DNA of 64,000 nucleotides, taken from the NCBI RefSeq assembly GCF_024298925.1, contig NZ_CP101283.1:62001-126000 (forward strand), read 5' to 3'. Positions 28,318 through 37,575 of the stretch are shown here, piece after piece. Each line of letters starts with the position of its first letter. Position 1 is the stretch's first letter. The position numbers were made by a program, and so were the translations under genes. The notes beneath the pieces are model-generated. The model was not told where the DNA came from. It searched no databases and was given only the letters and a program-made list of their open reading frames with translations. Origin of the DNA: Phenylobacterium sp. LH3H17 (GTDB lineage Bacteria > Pseudomonadota > Alphaproteobacteria > Caulobacterales > Caulobacteraceae).

Positions 28318-28343
28318 GGGACCGACAACTCCTAGTCGGTCCC
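28318..28343. terminator. Hairpin over the kinase-like gene stop codon
   Basis: GGGACCGAC at 28318 pairs with GTCGGTCCC at 28335 around an eight-base loop that contains the stop codon of the minus-strand gene. It is a strong stem between convergent genes, without a T tract. Confidence 0.5.
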
Positions 28344-28874
28344 GTGGTCGGCCTCTGTGCATTTCGACAGAATATCGTCGACGACGCGGGCGATCGGCGC
28401 CGTAGCGTCAATGCTCATCGCGTTCTTCGGAATATCCTCTTTCGTCGCATACAATCGCGCAATGAGCTCACGTTCCTCCGGTTTTCCGCCGAAGTCAGTT
28501 GGATCCAGCGCCACTCGCTCATCAATCCGCCGGTTCATGGTCGCCAAGTCGACTTCCAGGACAAAAACGCCGTCGAGCAAGTCGATGAATTTTGAAAAAT
28601 TCCGGGAGCCGCCGCAGAAGAAGGTGACCGCCTCATCCTGGTTGGCGACGTAGGCTTTTACTTTGTCTACATCCCAGATCTGGTGGTCGGACATCCAGAT
28701 AGCCGTCGGCGTGCCCGTTTCCGGGGCCATCGGAAGACCCGTCTTCGGATCGCCGCGATACGCCAATTCCCGGTCACCATGGATGGCCTGGTAGCCGCGC
28801 CGCTGCAGTTCTGTGGCGACTGCCGTTTTCCCGGCGCCCGAAACGCCTTCGATCAAGTAATTTCTGACGCCCAT
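28332..28874 (-). CDS. P-loop NTPase, kinase-like (AAA or adenylate-kinase-like)
   Basis: 180 aa starting with a Walker A motif in YLIEGVSGAGKTAVATELQRRG (residues 6-26) and a downstream GDRELAYRG, the layout of small nucleoside or shikimate-type kinases. No family-specific substrate motif is recognised. The base composition is visibly lower in GC than the flanking genes, which suggests recent acquisition. It stands alone, with its own hairpin at the stop codon. Confidence 0.72.
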   Translation of the reverse strand: MGVRNYLIEGVSGAGKTAVATELQRRGYQAIHGDRELAYRGDPKTGLPMAPETGTPTAIWMSDHQIWDVDKVKAYVANQDEAVTFFCGGSRNFSKFIDLLDGVFVLEVDLATMNRRIDERVALDPTDFGGKPEERELIARLYATKEDIPKNAMSIDATAPIARVVDDILSKCTEADHGTD

Positions 28875-29009
28875 TCCTGCTCCGGTTGATCGGCCATTTG
28901 TCGGCGGTTGGGGCCACTCGCGCGTAGCAGGTATTTCCCGGAGCGCCGCGTCAACGATGCGACGGTACGGAGGCCGGCCGTGACGACCTGGGGATCGGTC
29001 CGTCGGGCC

Positions 29010-31019
29010 TCAGTACGGAATCTCGGACCACGCATCGGGCTCGCGGGCGGAGACGTCGGCGAGGTCGAGGCTGTCGGGTGAGACGGCGTACTCCCGGCGC
29101 ACCGGGATGACCCGCGGCCGCTCCGGCTGCAGCACCGGAACCGCGGGCGGCAGTATGGCCGGGAACCAGTCGAAGCCACGGACGGGCAGGCCGCGATGGG
29201 CCTCGACCATGAAGCGCCGCCAGATGTCGGCCGGAATCTGGCCGCCGGTCACCTTCGACATCGGCCGATTGTCGTCATTGCCCACCCAGACCGCGCAGAG
29301 CCAGTCGGGGGTGAAGCCCACGAACCAGGCGTCGCGATGGTCCTGGCTGGTGCCGGTCTTGCCGGCGGCCGGACGGCCGAAGCCCGCGCCGCGCGCCGTG
29401 CCTGAGCTGATGACACCCTCCATCATGCGCACCATCTGGGCGGCCTCGAACACCGGATAGACCGGGATCGCGTCGCTGGCGGGGTGGGCGTAGAGCAGGC
29501 GGCCCCGCGCGTCGGTGATGCTGGAGATCAGGTAGGGCCGGCTCTGGCCGCCGCCGGTCTGCAGCACCTGGTAGGCGCCGGCCAGCTGCAGCAGGCTGAC
29601 CTCGTAGGCGCCGAGCGCCAGGGAGGGCAGGGGATGGGCCGGGGTCTCCACCAGGCCGAAGCGCCGCGCCAGGGCCCCCACCTCTTCGAGGCCGGTCTCC
29701 CGCGCCAGCCGCACCGAGACGGTGTTGATCGACTGGATGAGCGCCGCCTGGACCGTCACCTCGCCGCGATAGCCGCCGCCATAGTTCTGCGGCCGCCAGG
29801 CGCCCACGCGGATCGCAGCGTCGTCACGCCGGTCGAGAGGCCGCACCCCGCGCTCCAGGGCCGCGGCCCAGATGATGGGCTTGATGGCCGAGCCGGGTTG
29901 GCGGCGGGCCTGAATCACCCGGTTGAAGCGGTCGGTGTCGCGACTGACCCCGCCGATCATGGCGCGGATCGCCCCGTCGGTGGCCATGGCCACCAGGGCG
30001 GCCTGGCGCGCGCCACGCCGGCGTCCGTCCCGGGCCATGGCACCGCGCACGATATTGGCGGCCTTGGCCTGGGCGACCGAATCCACGGTCAGGCGGATGA
30101 TCAGGTCGGGGGTCGCATCGCCCACCAGCGCAAGGGCCTGGGCCTGGGCGGCGTCGAGCGCCCAGCCCATGTCGCCCTCATGGCCCATGGCCTGCTTGAC
30201 GATGGCGGGCGGCGGGCCGGCCGCGGCGGCGCGGGCGGTCCTGGGATCGATCCAGTCCATCTCCGCCAGCCGTTCAAGCACGATGCGGGCGCGGGCCCAG
30301 GCGGCGGCGGGATCGTTGGTGGGGGCGAGTTTGCTGGGGGCGCGGGGCAGGGCGGCCAGCAGCGCCGCCTCCGACAGGGTGAGGTCCGAGGCCGGCTTGC
30401 CGAAATAGGTCTGGGCCGCCGCCGAGATGCCGTAGGCGCGATCGCCGAAATAGATTCGGTTCAGATAGAGTTCCAGCACCTCGTCCTTGGTCAGCATCCG
30501 CTCCAGGCGGGCGGCCAGGATGGTCTCCTGCACCTTGCGCCGCAGGGTCTTGTCCGGCGCGAGGAACAGGGTGCGGGCGAGTTGCTGGCTCAGGGTCGAG
30601 CCGCCCTCGACGGTGTGACCCGCCTGCTGGTTGGTCCAGGCGGCGCGGACGATGGCCCGCAGATCGACCGGGCCATGCTGGTAGAACCGGCGGTCCTCTA
30701 TGGCCAGGAAGGCCAGGGGGACATGGGCCGGCAGCTCGGCCAGCTTCACCGCCTGGCCGTGGCGCGGGCCGCGATAGGCCACGACCCGCCCGTCGGGGCC
30801 GAGGAAGGTGATCCCCGCCGGCCGGCCCATGGCCCATAGCGCTTCGCGCTTGGGCATGGGCGGCAGGTCGCGCAGGAAGGCGAGGTCGAAGGCCGCCCAG
30901 CCGCCCAGCAGCAGGTTGACGATCAGCAGGACGACCGCGCCGGCCAGCGGCCAGCTTATGGGTCGATGGCGGACCGCCGCCTGTCCTTCGCCGGGTATGA
31001 CTGGAGGGGCGTCGGCCAT
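29010..31019 (-). CDS. Bifunctional penicillin-binding protein (class A)
   Basis: Polymerises and crosslinks peptidoglycan. One N-terminal membrane helix (about 22-47) is followed by a glycosyltransferase domain with EDRRFYQH (108-115), GGSTLSQQLART and RKVQETILAARLE. The transpeptidase domain has SAIK (Ser 377 to Lys 380), SIN (430-432) and KTGT (554-557), so both active sites look complete. At 669 aa it is of the compact PBP1A/1C-like type and lacks a large C-terminal extension. Confidence 0.93.
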   Translation of the reverse strand: MADAPPVIPGEGQAAVRHRPISWPLAGAVVLLIVNLLLGGWAAFDLAFLRDLPPMPKREALWAMGRPAGITFLGPDGRVVAYRGPRHGQAVKLAELPAHVPLAFLAIEDRRFYQHGPVDLRAIVRAAWTNQQAGHTVEGGSTLSQQLARTLFLAPDKTLRRKVQETILAARLERMLTKDEVLELYLNRIYFGDRAYGISAAAQTYFGKPASDLTLSEAALLAALPRAPSKLAPTNDPAAAWARARIVLERLAEMDWIDPRTARAAAAGPPPAIVKQAMGHEGDMGWALDAAQAQALALVGDATPDLIIRLTVDSVAQAKAANIVRGAMARDGRRRGARQAALVAMATDGAIRAMIGGVSRDTDRFNRVIQARRQPGSAIKPIIWAAALERGVRPLDRRDDAAIRVGAWRPQNYGGGYRGEVTVQAALIQSINTVSVRLARETGLEEVGALARRFGLVETPAHPLPSLALGAYEVSLLQLAGAYQVLQTGGGQSRPYLISSITDARGRLLYAHPASDAIPVYPVFEAAQMVRMMEGVISSGTARGAGFGRPAAGKTGTSQDHRDAWFVGFTPDWLCAVWVGNDDNRPMSKVTGGQIPADIWRRFMVEAHRGLPVRGFDWFPAILPPAVPVLQPERPRVIPVRREYAVSPDSLDLADVSAREPDAWSEIPY

Positions 31020-31181
31020 ACCGACTCATGGCTGAGCCGGAAAACGGGGGCAAGCCCTCGCGCGTCCCAGGCGAGCGCCGGCGGGCAAGGCGCCCCTGGC
31101 GAGGCGCGACGGAGCTGAGCTTTAGGAACGGCCCGCGCGCCGGACGGTTTAGGCGTCCAGGCCAACAATTGGAGACCCGCC

Positions 31182-31637
31182 ATGGACTCGACCCATCACC
31201 ACGCCGTCAAGGTTCTGAACAGCCTCATCGAAACCACCCTCGACAGCGCCAACGGCTACAAGGAAGCGGCCGAGAACGCCGACAGCAGCCAATACAAGAC
31301 CATGTTCGCCCAGCGTTCGCAGAAGCGCATGGAGATCACCCGCGAGCTGCAGGCCGAGGTCCGCACCTTCGGCGGCGAGCCCGAGGACGACCAGTCGCTG
31401 CTGGGCAAGGCCCACAACAAGTTCGTCGACCTCAAGGCGGCGCTCACCGGCGGCCATGACGACAAGGCGGTGATCACCGAGGTCGAGCGCGGCGAGGACT
31501 TCATCAAGGGCAAGTACGAACACGCGCTGAAGGACGACGACCTGCCGCCGACGGCCCGTCAGGCGGTCCAGCGCGCCTATGTGACGATCAAGGCCGACCA
31601 CGATGAGGTCAGCGCCCTGAAGCACTCGCTGAACTAA
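31182..31637 (+). CDS. DUF2383 ferritin-like four-helix protein
   Basis: 151 aa, all-helical, with the PA2169-family pattern: HHHAVKVLNSLIETTLDSANGYKEAAENA, then a conserved ERGEDF with acidic residues in the third helix. The family resembles ferritin-like bundles, but the function is unknown. TTGGAG lies eight bases upstream of the ATG. The stop shares four bases (CTAA) with the convergent nth gene. Confidence 0.85.
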   Translation: MDSTHHHAVKVLNSLIETTLDSANGYKEAAENADSSQYKTMFAQRSQKRMEITRELQAEVRTFGGEPEDDQSLLGKAHNKFVDLKAALTGGHDDKAVITEVERGEDFIKGKYEHALKDDDLPPTARQAVQRAYVTIKADHDEVSALKHSLN

Positions 31638-32311
31638 GCCGCGACGAACAGCAGCTTCGACGGGCAGAGATCGGCCACCGGGCAATCCTCGCACTTCGGC
31701 CGCCGCGCCACGCAGGTGTAGCGGCCGTGCAGGATCAGCCAGTGGTGGGCCCGGGTCAGGTAGGGCCCGGGGACCAAGGCCATCAGGTCGGCCTCGACCT
31801 GGTCCGGGGTCTTGCCCGTCGACAGCTTCAGCCGGTGGGCGACACGGAAGACGTGGGTGTCGACGGCGATGGCGGGCTCGATACACAGCTCGTTCAGGAC
31901 GACGCTGGCGGTCTTGCGGCCCACCCCCGGCAGGGCCTGCAGGGCCGTGCGCTCTAGGGGCACCTCGCCGCCGTGCTGCTCCAGGATCATCCGGGCGGCG
32001 GCCATGACGTTCCTGGCCTTGGTCCGGTAGAGGCCGATCGAGGCGATGTAGGGGATCAGCCCCTCCTCGCCCAGCGCCACCATCTTCTGGGGGGTGTCGG
32101 CCACGGCGAACAGCCGGGCCGTGGCCTTGTTCACCGAGACATCGGTGGCCTGGGCCGAGAGCGCCACGGCGGTGACCAGGGTGTAGGGGCTGTCATAGTT
32201 CAGCTCGGTGCGCGGATCGTCGGAGAGCGCCAGGAACCGGTGGAAGATTTCCTCGATCCGGGCTCGCTCGGCCTTTGGAAGGGGTTTGCGCTTGGCGGGG
32301 GGCTTGGCCAT
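31634..32311 (-). CDS. nth: Endonuclease III (DNA glycosylase/AP lyase)
   Basis: Base-excision repair enzyme for oxidised pyrimidines. It has SAQATDVSVNKATARLF, the helix-hairpin-helix LPGVGRKTA with its catalytic Lys, the Asp in AVDTHVFRV, and a C-terminal four-cysteine [4Fe-4S] pattern CVARRPKCEDCPVADLC with the expected 6-2-5 spacing. The second in-frame ATG at 32311 is chosen, giving 225 aa. Confidence 0.96.
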   Translation of the reverse strand: MAKPPAKRKPLPKAERARIEEIFHRFLALSDDPRTELNYDSPYTLVTAVALSAQATDVSVNKATARLFAVADTPQKMVALGEEGLIPYIASIGLYRTKARNVMAAARMILEQHGGEVPLERTALQALPGVGRKTASVVLNELCIEPAIAVDTHVFRVAHRLKLSTGKTPDQVEADLMALVPGPYLTRAHHWLILHGRYTCVARRPKCEDCPVADLCPSKLLFVAA

Positions 32312-32451
32312 GGCCGGGACCATCGCTTGCGTCGGCGACGACGCCCAGAGTTTTTGTTTTGGACCGTTTTCTTCGGCGAACCGGGGCCGCTTCGCCGGAA
32401 AACGATCCGGAGCCTTGGCGTCCCGGCAAACAGGTCTATGGTCTGCGGGCG

Positions 32452-32922
32452 ATGGATGGCCTCGTCTATATGGACGCCGTGATCACCCCCAACCGCTCGT
32501 TGTCGCAGCGGGGGTTCATCGTGCTGATCTGCATCGTCACCTTCTTCAACTGCGCCGCCGCCGCGGTCTTCCTGGCCATGGGCGCGACCCTGGTGCCCTT
32601 CTTCCTGGGCCTCGACGTCCTGGCGGTGATCGCCGCCTTCCTGGCCAGCTACGCGGCCGCCCGGCGGGTGGAGCGCGTGCGGGTCACCTCCCGCGAGGTG
32701 CGGGTGGTGCGCGAGACGCCAAGCCATAGCGAGGTGGTCTGGGAGAGCCCGACCGCCTTCACCCGGGTCGCCCTCGAGCTGGACGAGGATGAGGTGGTCC
32801 AGGCGGTGCGCCTGGCGGTCTCCGGCCGCCACGCCTCGGTGGCTATGGCGCTAAGCCCGCCCGAGCGCGCCGACTTCGCGCGGCACCTGGAATGGGCGAT
32901 CTACGAGGCGCGCCGGGGTTAG
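32452..32922 (+). CDS. DUF2244 membrane protein
   Basis: 156 aa with two adjacent membrane helices (about residues 24-62) preceded by the family motif ITPNRSLSQRGF and followed by a beta-rich cytoplasmic tail ending in ALSPPERADFARHLEWAI. That matches DUF2244, which in alphaproteobacteria often lies near nth as it does here. Function unknown. The stop shares TTAG with the convergent gene. Confidence 0.85.
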   Translation: MDGLVYMDAVITPNRSLSQRGFIVLICIVTFFNCAAAAVFLAMGATLVPFFLGLDVLAVIAAFLASYAAARRVERVRVTSREVRVVRETPSHSEVVWESPTAFTRVALELDEDEVVQAVRLAVSGRHASVAMALSPPERADFARHLEWAIYEARRG

Positions 32923-33770
32923 CTGGGGTCGCGCCTCTCGCGCAGGGCCATGCCCTTGACGATCATTAGCTTGGCCAGGTTCGCGCCGGGGATGACCATG
33001 TTCAGCGTCTCGGCCCCGACATCCAGCAGGAACTGCGTGTCCATCACCTTGCCGAGGTGCTGCTCGAAGGTGGCGCCGCCGGTCCGAACCTCGCCGGTCA
33101 CCGCGTCGAACTCCACCACCGCCTCCTTGCCGGCCCGGCGATAGCGGAAGGCGTGGACGGGCCGGTAGTAGAGGTCCACCGCCTCGACACGCACCAGCTC
33201 CTCCAGCACCCGGTCGGCGTCGATCTTGCCGATGGCCGCGGCGATGACGTCGCGCACCACCATGGAGGCCTTGGCCTCGGGCGGCACCACCACCAGGCCC
33301 TCGGCCGTGGCGGCGGCCAGCGCGTCGGCGTCGATCTCGATGGCGTCGTGCTGCAGATAGGCCGACAGGCCGGGCGTCACCTGCTTGGATAGCCCGTCGA
33401 TCAGAGTCTCGCGGCGGGTTTCATCCTTGCAGCTCTCCAGGCCGCGGACCTTGAACTGGCCGGCGACCACCGGCAGCACCTGCTCGCCGATGGTCACCTC
33501 GCGGACCTCAGGCAGGACCTTCATCTCGTAGTCGCGGGCCCGCTCATAGGTCGTGGAGGTCGACACGATCAGCCGCCAGAACGGCTGGAGCCGGCGCTCG
33601 CGATAGACGACCTCGAACTCGTCGTCCTTGGGCTGGGCGAACAGGCCGGTGACCCGGGCCATGGCCCCGAAGGCCTCGATCCGCTTGGACCAGGCGCGGC
33701 CCTCGGCGTGCTCCAGGGTGAACCGGTCGGTCATCCGGAACACCCGCTCCTCGGCGAGTTCGACCTGCAT
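32919..33770 (-). CDS. Conserved hypothetical protein
   Basis: 283 aa, soluble, without signal peptide or membrane segments. It opens MQVELAEERVFRMTDRFTLEH and includes ESCKDETRRETLIDGLSKQ and an ETLNMVIPGANLAKLMIVKG tail; the alternating charged and hydrophobic pattern suggests two alpha/beta domains. I do not recognise the family. ATG 33770 is chosen because the upstream 21 codons look unconserved. Confidence 0.7.
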   Translation of the reverse strand: MQVELAEERVFRMTDRFTLEHAEGRAWSKRIEAFGAMARVTGLFAQPKDDEFEVVYRERRLQPFWRLIVSTSTTYERARDYEMKVLPEVREVTIGEQVLPVVAGQFKVRGLESCKDETRRETLIDGLSKQVTPGLSAYLQHDAIEIDADALAAATAEGLVVVPPEAKASMVVRDVIAAAIGKIDADRVLEELVRVEAVDLYYRPVHAFRYRRAGKEAVVEFDAVTGEVRTGGATFEQHLGKVMDTQFLLDVGAETLNMVIPGANLAKLMIVKGMALRERRDPS

Positions 33771-33850
33771 GCGCGAGTTCCCCTGCGGCGATGGGGAATT
33801 CAGCGCCGAATGCGGCGCGAAGGACAAGCGCAATCGTTCGCCGCCAAAGT

Positions 33851-33961
33851 CGTCATCCTCCGGTCAGCGGAACGCTGGTCCGGGGGACCCAAGCTGAGGC
33901 GCCAGTTGGGCAAGGGCGCATGGGTCCCCCGGATCGCCCTTCGGGCGACCGGAGGATGACG
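33851..33961. repeat. Nested intergenic palindrome, family B, long copy
   Basis: The outer arms CGTCATCCTCCGGTC (33851-33865) and GACCGGAGGATGACG (33947-33961) are exact inverted repeats of 15 bp. Inner arms TCCGGGGGACCCA (33879) and TGGGTCCCCCGGA (33921) form a second 13-bp stem. The outer arm is shared with the hairpin at 17321. Confidence 0.9.
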
Positions 33962-33974
33962 AGTGTAGGGTCGG

Positions 33975-35282
33975 CTAGAGGATGAACCGGCTGAGATCGG
34001 CGTTCTTCGCGAGATCCCCGACCCTGGCCTTCACATAGGCCGCGTCCACCGCCACCGTGTCGCCGCTGCGGTCGGAGGCGGTGTAGCTGATCTCCTCCAG
34101 CACCTTCTCGATCACGGTCTGCAACCGGCGGGCGCCGATGTTTTCCACGGCGTTGTTCACGGTGACCGCGGCGTCGGCCATGGCGTCGATGGCGTCCTCG
34201 GTGAAGGTGAGCGTCACCCCCTCGGTGGCCAGCAGCGCCTGGTTCTGGCGGACCAGATTGGCCTCCGGCTCGGTGAGGATGCGGCGGAAATCGTCGCGGC
34301 TGAGCGCCTTCAGCTCCACCCGGATCGGCAGGCGGCCCTGCAGCTCGGGCAGCAGGTCCGAGGGCTTGGCCACGTGGAAGGCGCCCGAGGCGATGAACAG
34401 CACGTGGTCGGTCTTCACCGGCCCGTACTTGGTGGAGACGGTGGTGCCCTCGATGAGCGGCAGCAGGTCGCGCTGGACCCCCTCGCGGCTGACGTCGGCC
34501 CCGCCGGAGCGCTCGCGGGAGGAGGCCACCTTGTCGATTTCGTCGAGGAAGACGATGCCCTCGTTCTCGGCCAGGGCCAGGGCTTCCTGCACCAGCGCCT
34601 CCTGGTCGAGCAGCTTGTCGCTCTCCTCGGCGATCAGCGGCGCCCAGGCGCCCGACACCGTGGTCTTGTGGGTCTTGGTGCGGCCGCCGAAGGCCTTGCC
34701 CATCATCTCCGAGAGGTTCAGCACCCCCATCGAGGCGCCGGGCTGGCCGGGGATCTCGAAGGCGGGCATGCCGCCGCCGGTGTCGGCCAGGGTCAGCTCC
34801 ACCTCCTTGTCGTCAAGCTCGCCGGCGCGGAGCTTCTTGCGGAAGCTTTCGCGGGCGGCCGTGGAGCCGGGCCCGGTCAGGGCGTCCAGCAGCCGCTCCT
34901 CCGCCGAGGCCTCGGCCCGGGCGCGGACGGCGGCGCGGCGCTTGTCGCGCACCATGGCCATGGCGCTCTCCACCAGATCGCGCACGATCTGGTCGACGTC
35001 GCGGCCCACATAGCCCACCTCGGTGAACTTGGTGGCCTCGACCTTGAGGAAAGGGGCGTGGGCCAGCTTGGCTAGCCGCCGCGCGATCTCGGTCTTGCCG
35101 ACCCCGGTGGGGCCGATCAACAGGATGTTCTTGGGCGTCACCTCGTCGCGCAGGTCGGCGGGGACACGGCGGCGGCGCCAGCGGTTGCGCAGGGCCACGG
35201 CCACGGCCTTCTTGGCCTCGGGGTGGCCGACGATGAAGCGGTCGAGTTCGGAGACGATCTCGCGCGGGGAAAATTCGGTCAT
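33975..35282 (-). CDS. hslU: ATP-dependent protease ATPase subunit HslU
   Basis: The AAA+ unfoldase of the HslUV protease. It begins [33 protein letters not shown], has P-loop GPTGVGKT at about 57-64, an inserted I domain and sensor motifs, and ends in DLSRFIL, the conserved tail that docks into HslV. It is 435 aa, the usual length. Unusually, an exported NTF2-like gene lies between it and hslV. Confidence 0.97.
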   Translation of the reverse strand: MTEFSPREIVSELDRFIVGHPEAKKAVAVALRNRWRRRRVPADLRDEVTPKNILLIGPTGVGKTEIARRLAKLAHAPFLKVEATKFTEVGYVGRDVDQIVRDLVESAMAMVRDKRRAAVRARAEASAEERLLDALTGPGSTAARESFRKKLRAGELDDKEVELTLADTGGGMPAFEIPGQPGASMGVLNLSEMMGKAFGGRTKTHKTTVSGAWAPLIAEESDKLLDQEALVQEALALAENEGIVFLDEIDKVASSRERSGGADVSREGVQRDLLPLIEGTTVSTKYGPVKTDHVLFIASGAFHVAKPSDLLPELQGRLPIRVELKALSRDDFRRILTEPEANLVRQNQALLATEGVTLTFTEDAIDAMADAAVTVNNAVENIGARRLQTVIEKVLEEISYTASDRSGDTVAVDAAYVKARVGDLAKNADLSRFIL

Positions 35283-35326
35283 ACCCGCGATATAGGCGTC
35301 CGCGCGGGCATGTCACCTGTCGACGG

Positions 35327-36166
35327 TCAGGCCGGTGGCCTGGGCGGGCTAGGCAGGATGGCGTCATATACCAGTTTCCAGCCCTCCTTGCGGTCCTGCC
35401 AGACCCGGATGTAGCGGCCCTCGCGCGGCTGGCCGTCGCGGGTCCAGGCCGCCTCGCCATGGGTCCAGACCAGGTCGCCGGCCTGGGAGGCTTCCGAGCC
35501 GACGGCGCGCAGGGTCATGGTCTTCGGCCGCGTCGCCAATTCGCGGGCCTGGCCGGCGGGGCTGTTCTGCGGCGCGGTGCGAGAACCGGCGATCCGGCCG
35601 TCCGGCGCCATTGCCGGCGTGAAGGCCTGGGCGAGGTCGACCGCGGCGGCGGCGTTGAGCCTGGCTTCCAGGGCGGCGACCTCCGACCTGGCCCGCTCCG
35701 GCGAGCCGGCCTTGGCGGTGGCGAGCGGCAGATACGCGACCGGACTTCCCGCCGGCGCCGCGCCGGCCGGATCGCTGCCCGGCCCGCCGTCATAGATCCA
35801 CTTCCAGCCGCCGTCGGGCTGTTTGCGCCAAACCGTGAAGTAGTAGCCGCCCGGCTTGCCGCCCACCGTGTAGGGGCCGGTGGTGAAGCCGAGGTCGCCG
35901 GAGAGCGCGATCCCCGCCCAGAGCGGCCACCAGGCGAGCGGCGGTCCGCCCTTGTCGTCCGGCAGCTTGGGGAAGGTGTCGTGGACCCTGGCCAGGTCCG
36001 GCTGGAAGACGATGGCCTCGGGCGCGGAGTGCTTGAGGAAGGAGTCGCGGACGCCCAGCGTCAGGCCGTCGGCCGCGAAGGCTCGCTCGGCGGCGACCAC
36101 CGGGGCGGGATCCACCTCGGCCGCGACCGGCGTGGCGAACAGGGCGAGGGCGAGGATCAGGCGCAC
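35327..36166 (-). CDS. Exported NTF2/SnoaL-like (DUF4440-type) protein
   Basis: 279 aa. A signal peptide (LILALALFATPVAAEV) is followed by two similar segments, each with a YYFTVWRKQPDGGWKWIYDGG or RYIRVWQDRKEGWKLVYDAI tail, typical of tandem SnoaL/DUF4440 folds. The start is GTG 36164-36166, with GGAG seven bases upstream; an ATG ten codons earlier would put an Arg/His-rich stretch in front of the signal. No catalytic role can be assigned. It separates hslV from hslU. Confidence 0.78.
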   Translation of the reverse strand: MRLILALALFATPVAAEVDPAPVVAAERAFAADGLTLGVRDSFLKHSAPEAIVFQPDLARVHDTFPKLPDDKGGPPLAWWPLWAGIALSGDLGFTTGPYTVGGKPGGYYFTVWRKQPDGGWKWIYDGGPGSDPAGAAPAGSPVAYLPLATAKAGSPERARSEVAALEARLNAAAAVDLAQAFTPAMAPDGRIAGSRTAPQNSPAGQARELATRPKTMTLRAVGSEASQAGDLVWTHGEAAWTRDGQPREGRYIRVWQDRKEGWKLVYDAILPSPPRPPA

Positions 36167-36247
36167 GCGATGTCTCCGATGTCCGAGCGTGACCATGCGC
36201 CGTCCGCCGCGCGGCGAAAACGCGAAAACCCCCAGTCCGGCGCGCGT

Positions 36248-36793
36248 TTAGAGCGTTTCGACGGTCAGTTCGCCGTTGGTGTAGACGCAGATCCTGGCAG
36301 CGATCCCCATGGCCTTGCGGGCCACGTCTTCGGCCGACAACGCGCTGTCGGAAAGCGCCAGGGCGGCGGCCAGGGCGTAGTTGCCGCCAGAGCCGATGGC
36401 GGCGACGCCGGTCTCCGGCTCCAGCACGTCGCCGACCCCGGTGACGGTGAAGATGGCGTCCTTGTCGGCCACCAGCAGCATGGCCTCCAGCCGGCGCAGA
36501 TAGCGGTCGGTGCGCCAGTCCTTGGCCAGGTCCACGCAGGCGCGCGCCAGCTGGTCCGGATACTGCTCCAGCTTGGCTTCCAGGCGCTCGATCAGGGTGA
36601 AGGCGTCGGCCGTGGCCCCGGCGAAGCCCGCCAGGACCTTGCCGCCCGCCAGGGCGCGCACCTTTCGGGCGTTGCCCTTGACGATGGTTTGGCCCATCGA
36701 GACCTGGCCGTCGCCGGCGATCACGGTCTTGCCGTCCTTGCGCACCGCCAGGATGGTCGTGCCGTGCCAGTCCGGAAAATTGTTGTTCGTCAT
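36248..36793 (-). CDS. hslV: ATP-dependent protease subunit HslV
   Basis: The peptidase of the HslUV complex. A short propeptide ends at HG before [19 protein letters not shown], so processing exposes the catalytic N-terminal Thr. GNARKVRAL and the [14 protein letters not shown] segment are typical. ATG 36791-36793 gives 181 aa; an ATG 12 codons upstream is not needed. Confidence 0.96.
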   Translation of the reverse strand: MTNNNFPDWHGTTILAVRKDGKTVIAGDGQVSMGQTIVKGNARKVRALAGGKVLAGFAGATADAFTLIERLEAKLEQYPDQLARACVDLAKDWRTDRYLRRLEAMLLVADKDAIFTVTGVGDVLEPETGVAAIGSGGNYALAAALALSDSALSAEDVARKAMGIAARICVYTNGELTVETL

Positions 36794-36834
36794 GTCCTGC
36801 GATGTGGTCAGGGCCGCGTGTAAGGTCAAGCGCG

Positions 36835-37575
36835 ATGAGTTTCACCGACGACGAAGTCGAACGCTACGCCCGCCATCTGGTGCTCCGCGAGGTGGGCGGT
36901 CCGGGCCAGCAGCGGCTGAAGGCCGCAAGCGTGCTGATCGTCGGCGCGGGAGGGCTGGGCGCGCCCGCGGCCCTCTATCTGGCCGCCGCCGGGGTGGGCC
37001 GCATCGTCCTGGCCGATCCCGACGTGGTCGACGCCTCCAACCTCCAGCGACAGGTGATCTATGCCGACGCCGATGTGGGCCGGCTGAAGGTCGAGGCCGC
37101 CGCCGAACGCCTGCGGGGCCTCAATCCCCACGTCCATGTGGATTGCGCGCCGGTGCATCTGGAGGCCTGCAACGCCGGGCCCCTGGTGGCCGGGGTCGAC
37201 CTGGTGCTGGACGGCACGGACGACTTCGCCACCCGCTTCGCGGTGAACACCGCCTGCGTGGCCCATGAGCGGACCCTGGTCTCCGGGGCGATCGGCCGCT
37301 GGACCGGCCAGGTGGGCGTGTTCCGCGGCAAGCCCTGCTACCGCTGCCTGGTCCCGGAGATCCCGCCCGAGGCCGAGACCTGTTCGGCCGTGGGCGTTGT
37401 CGGGGCCCTGGCCGGGGTGGTCGGCTCGATGATGGCCCTGGAGGCGATTAAATTGATCACCAGCGCCGGCGAGCCCCTGGCCGGCCGTCTGCTGATTTAC
37501 GACGCCCTGGCGGCCGAGACCCGGACGGTCAGGATCGGCGCCGACCCCGAGTGCGAGGTCTGCGGCGGCGCCTAG
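36835..37575 (+). CDS. MoeB/ThiF-family adenylyltransferase (E1-like)
   Basis: Activates the C-terminus of a ubiquitin-like sulfur carrier protein for molybdopterin or thiamine synthesis. It has the nucleotide-binding [30 protein letters not shown], an [10 protein letters not shown] loop with the conserved Cys, and two zinc-binding pairs (CYRC and CEVC). It is 246 aa. Whether it serves MoaD, ThiS or another carrier cannot be told. It diverges from hslV; the stop shares CTAG with the next gene. Confidence 0.9.
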   Translation: MSFTDDEVERYARHLVLREVGGPGQQRLKAASVLIVGAGGLGAPAALYLAAAGVGRIVLADPDVVDASNLQRQVIYADADVGRLKVEAAAERLRGLNPHVHVDCAPVHLEACNAGPLVAGVDLVLDGTDDFATRFAVNTACVAHERTLVSGAIGRWTGQVGVFRGKPCYRCLVPEIPPEAETCSAVGVVGALAGVVGSMMALEAIKLITSAGEPLAGRLLIYDALAAETRTVRIGADPECEVCGGA

